From Cardinalis cardinalis (lineage: Eukaryota > Chordata > Aves > Passeriformes > Cardinalidae): a stretch of 64,000 bases of DNA. Location of the stretch: assembly GCA_014549065.1 (NCBI GenBank), contig JACDOX010000068.1:62001-126000 (forward strand), given 5' to 3'. Positions 61,330-64,000 of the stretch are shown here, one piece after another. The position numbers and the translations under genes were made by a program. A model generated the notes under the pieces. That model was given only the letters and a program-made list of their open reading frames with translations. It was not told where the DNA came from and ran no database searches. Each line of letters begins with the position of its first letter. Position 1 is the stretch's first letter.

Positions 61330-64000
61330 CTGCAAAACAGATGAAATAGGTGTGCTGGGTTACAGGGAGACACTCCTGTTCCAAGGCAGAGAACTGCAGC
61401 AAAACACAGCCTCCGTCACAGCACGCTCGGAGCCCATTATGAAAACACAACGTACAGTGGAAAGAATGAATATTTGGCAGAAACGCACATGNAAAGGAAA
61501 GCCAGCAAAATTTCTCTTTCCAGCATTAGGCTAGCAGCTTACACAAAACATGAATATTTTATCTGCTGAATCTCTCAGCTGCTGTGCTACTCTGCTGCCA
61601 GTCTAGGTGACATGAATAGTTCAGGATCACAAATTACACTCTGCTCTTTTGAAGACAAAACCCCCAGATCTTTTTTTTCCTGCAAAATTAGACACCCCCC
61701 TACAGTCTTCATTCTCCAAGTATGCTGACACCTGACAGGGGCACTGAGCTCCAGGGCATCAGTATCCCCTGACTTGTGTACACAAAGCCCCAGGAATTCT
61801 GGTAGGCAAAGCAGAAAATGAAGAGTTCTATTTTGCCAATCACAAACTTGTTCTGAGGTTGCAAGTCATTCCAAACTATCCTTTTCAACATATTGGCTAG
61901 AATAACAGCTCCTGTCCTTCTCAGTGCTTTTCAAGGAGGATTTAGGAGGCAGTGATTTGGTGCTCCATTCCACCNATGTAGACCTCATAAATACCCCATC
62001 CTCTCTTTCTCTCTCAAAAATTCCACTCTGTAGTGCCAGGTTTCANTGAGACTGCTCTTCTCTCTGCCTTNCAAGAGCACTCAGCATTGGAGAAGCTAAG
62101 TGCACATTGAGTGTCCAGAACCTTCACTAGAGCAGGATGGCTCAGCCATCTCAGAACAAACCACAGGCAGGCAGCAAGAGTATAAATGTCATAATCGGAC
62201 GACATGCTGCAATCAAACATCTTATCACAGGTTAAGGAAAAAAANTGGTTTAAAGTATCTCCTTGATCCCTATTCCACTGTCCAGACAAGGACCAACTCA
62301 GAAACTGTTTCCATGGTTTTCCATGGTCATTTTATTCAAACTCATGTCAATAATCTACTGAAGACTATCAACACAGTAATAAATCTGAGCTCTTGCTGCA
62401 GTTCTGCAGGATCAAAAACTGAAAGCCAAAGTATTGTGCAAAACTGGGATGCCATGTGAATGCTCCTAGTAATTCATACTGATAACAGGAAAACTCATTG
62501 AATTTTCCAATACAGTATTTTTACAGCATTCCTCTGAGGATTTCAAAATTCAATGACAATACANGACCTTTCCTCTTTAGTAGTGCAACATGCAGCTCTC
62601 TGCAGAGAACAGAAAATATGTTTGCAACAGCGCCTCTCAAGCACAGGGAAGAGAATTCATCTGCTTTACCTTATTTATAAATACACAAATGTATGCATAC
62701 TCTTCAGTGGTCTTAGATATACACAAACATATACACATCTTTCAGTAGCTCAACAAATATTCCACAGAATAAAATTCCTTGATAACGTTCAAATGAAGTC
62801 AACAAAGATATTGTGTGTGTTGCAGATGGTTACAGAAAGGGTGAGAAACTAAACACAAAAGTGTCAACCTGGGCCCTTCACCTTCAAATGATGTTCAGCA
62901 CAGCATCAGTTGTAGTCACTGAGATAAGCCAATGGTACTTGTATGTTTGCTTTTTGATGTAGAAGTTTTTTTGTTGTTTTGCTTGTTTGTGGGATTGTTT
63001 GTTTGTTGTTGTCATTGTGGGGGGGGTTGTGGATTTTTTTTCTTTTTAGCTAGATAGGACTGCCTGAAGTCCTAAATTTAACCAGGGAAACAGAGAGAGT
63101 GTCAGCAAGGGATCCTATTTCACCAGCATGCTGAAAGGCCATGCCAAGGTCTGAATGTCATTTGGCACCAAGGGATGGATGCAGGCACACAGCCACGGGA
63201 AGAGGCCTGGCCAAGATGGCAGCATCAGCACAAGTGGATGGACAGCTGAGAACCCCCAGTCCAGTTTGCATCCAGAGAAAGTTTGTTTAAGAACAAACAA
63301 ACACACACATTCTAACNATTTTCTCAGTGTCAGTACTGTAATATCTCTACCCTCATTATGAAAATGCATTGGGGTTTCTCCAGTTCTCTGAAAAGGAGGG
63401 TTTGAAGACAATCCTGAAGAGCAGATAAACATCAGGCTTACCTCCAAAATAAATTCTGGCACATTTGCCCAGATCTGCAGATGTCTGGCACAAAGGTTCT
63501 CTTTCCCTGAATGAAATATCTGCAANCAGCAGAACTCTTCCATCCTCAGCTCTATATTCAGGTTTGCCCTTGAACACTGACTTGAGATGTTGAATTTCCT
63601 GAATTACCTCTTTTGGAAGGAGAAAAGTACACCCGTTTATCAAAGCATTTAATCCATGTCAACCTAAAGAGAAGGAATTCTGACCATGGAATAAAGCAAG
63701 TAAAAAAGGGCTTTCTGGAGCTATCTAGTGCATACACCATNTTACTGAGTGTCTGTGGATGTGCTTGTATGCAGACTCCTTTGGTGGAGCGCTCTCATGA
63801 GCAAGTGTCCACAGGGAAAATGAATCAGGTTACAAAAGTCTCACTGGGCTGATCTTCAATCCTATCATATGTTTNGTCAGATGAGCATACAAAATTAATC
63901 ATTCCAGAGGGACTTAGAAAGTTACAAACACTAAGAGATGTTATCTGCAATCACAGAGCTTATCTCCACAACTAGCAGGAACNTTATTGTACAGGATGCA
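61330..64000 (-). other. MCF2L2: Presumed MCF2L2 intron, right edge of window
   Basis: No certain exon. It contains a G-run/T-rich stretch near 62,965-63,050 and a candidate exon at 63,442-63,506. Confidence 0.6.
63442..63506 (-). other. Candidate exon with strong splice borders
   Basis: 65 bases between a good acceptor (GATATTTCATTCAG|GG) and a near-consensus donor (GAG|GTAAGC). Starting in phase 0 it reads GKRTFVPDICRSGQMCQNLF plus Trp and ends in phase 2, which is what the MCF2L2 exon at 61,329 needs (the split codon becomes Ser). The peptide does not show the well-conserved CRAL-TRIO sequence expected there, so it may be an alternative 5' exon, non-coding exon, or chance. All three frames are open, so openness is not evidence. 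Confidence 0.25.

Noticed and set aside
1..64000. tRNA, rRNA, snRNA genes and CRISPR-like arrays
   Set aside because: None recognised; the regular repeats seen are microsatellites and minisatellites without spacer structure.

Overview
The window looks like bird nuclear DNA. It is AT-rich and intron-rich, carries several decayed CR1 LINE copies (the main avian interspersed repeat) and few other transposons, and holds two vertebrate genes that also lie together on human 3q27: B3GNT5 on the plus strand and MCF2L2 on the minus strand. Species cannot be fixed from the sequence alone.

Layout. 1-14,050: no gene recognised; simple repeats, CR1 fragments and an (AAGGG)n tract broken by a 300-base gap. 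14,150-16,070: CpG-rich block with several plausible splice donors, read as the main B3GNT5 promoter and first-exon region. 16,070-28,930: no coding exon recognised, probably B3GNT5 intron 1. 28,930-29,800: a GC-rich minisatellite with a 288-base gap, then a further CpG-rich block that may be a second promoter. 30,056-about 34,200: the large last exon of B3GNT5 with the whole 378-codon reading frame (30,393-31,529) and a 2.6 kb 3' UTR. 35,402-61,329: eleven minus-strand exons of MCF2L2, read right to left, encoding most of the CRAL-TRIO/Sec14 domain, the spectrin-like repeat region and the linker before the DH domain. 61,330-64,000: presumed MCF2L2 intron with one phase-compatible candidate exon.

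B3GNT5 is a Golgi glycosyltransferase that starts lacto/neolacto-series glycosphingolipids. MCF2L2 is a Dbl-family Rho exchange factor. They are functionally unrelated; the link is positional. The last MCF2L2 exon found (35,402-35,490) lies just past the B3GNT5 polyadenylation signal, and the DH-PH exons were not found anywhere to its left. B3GNT5 therefore appears to sit inside an MCF2L2 intron on the opposite strand.

The remaining unexplained items are small: candidate exons with good splice signals, a spliced upstream reading frame, minisatellites, a telomere-like hexamer tract, and an abrupt onset of isolated single N bases at 19,070 that is probably an assembly property. I see no clear sign of a new biological system.
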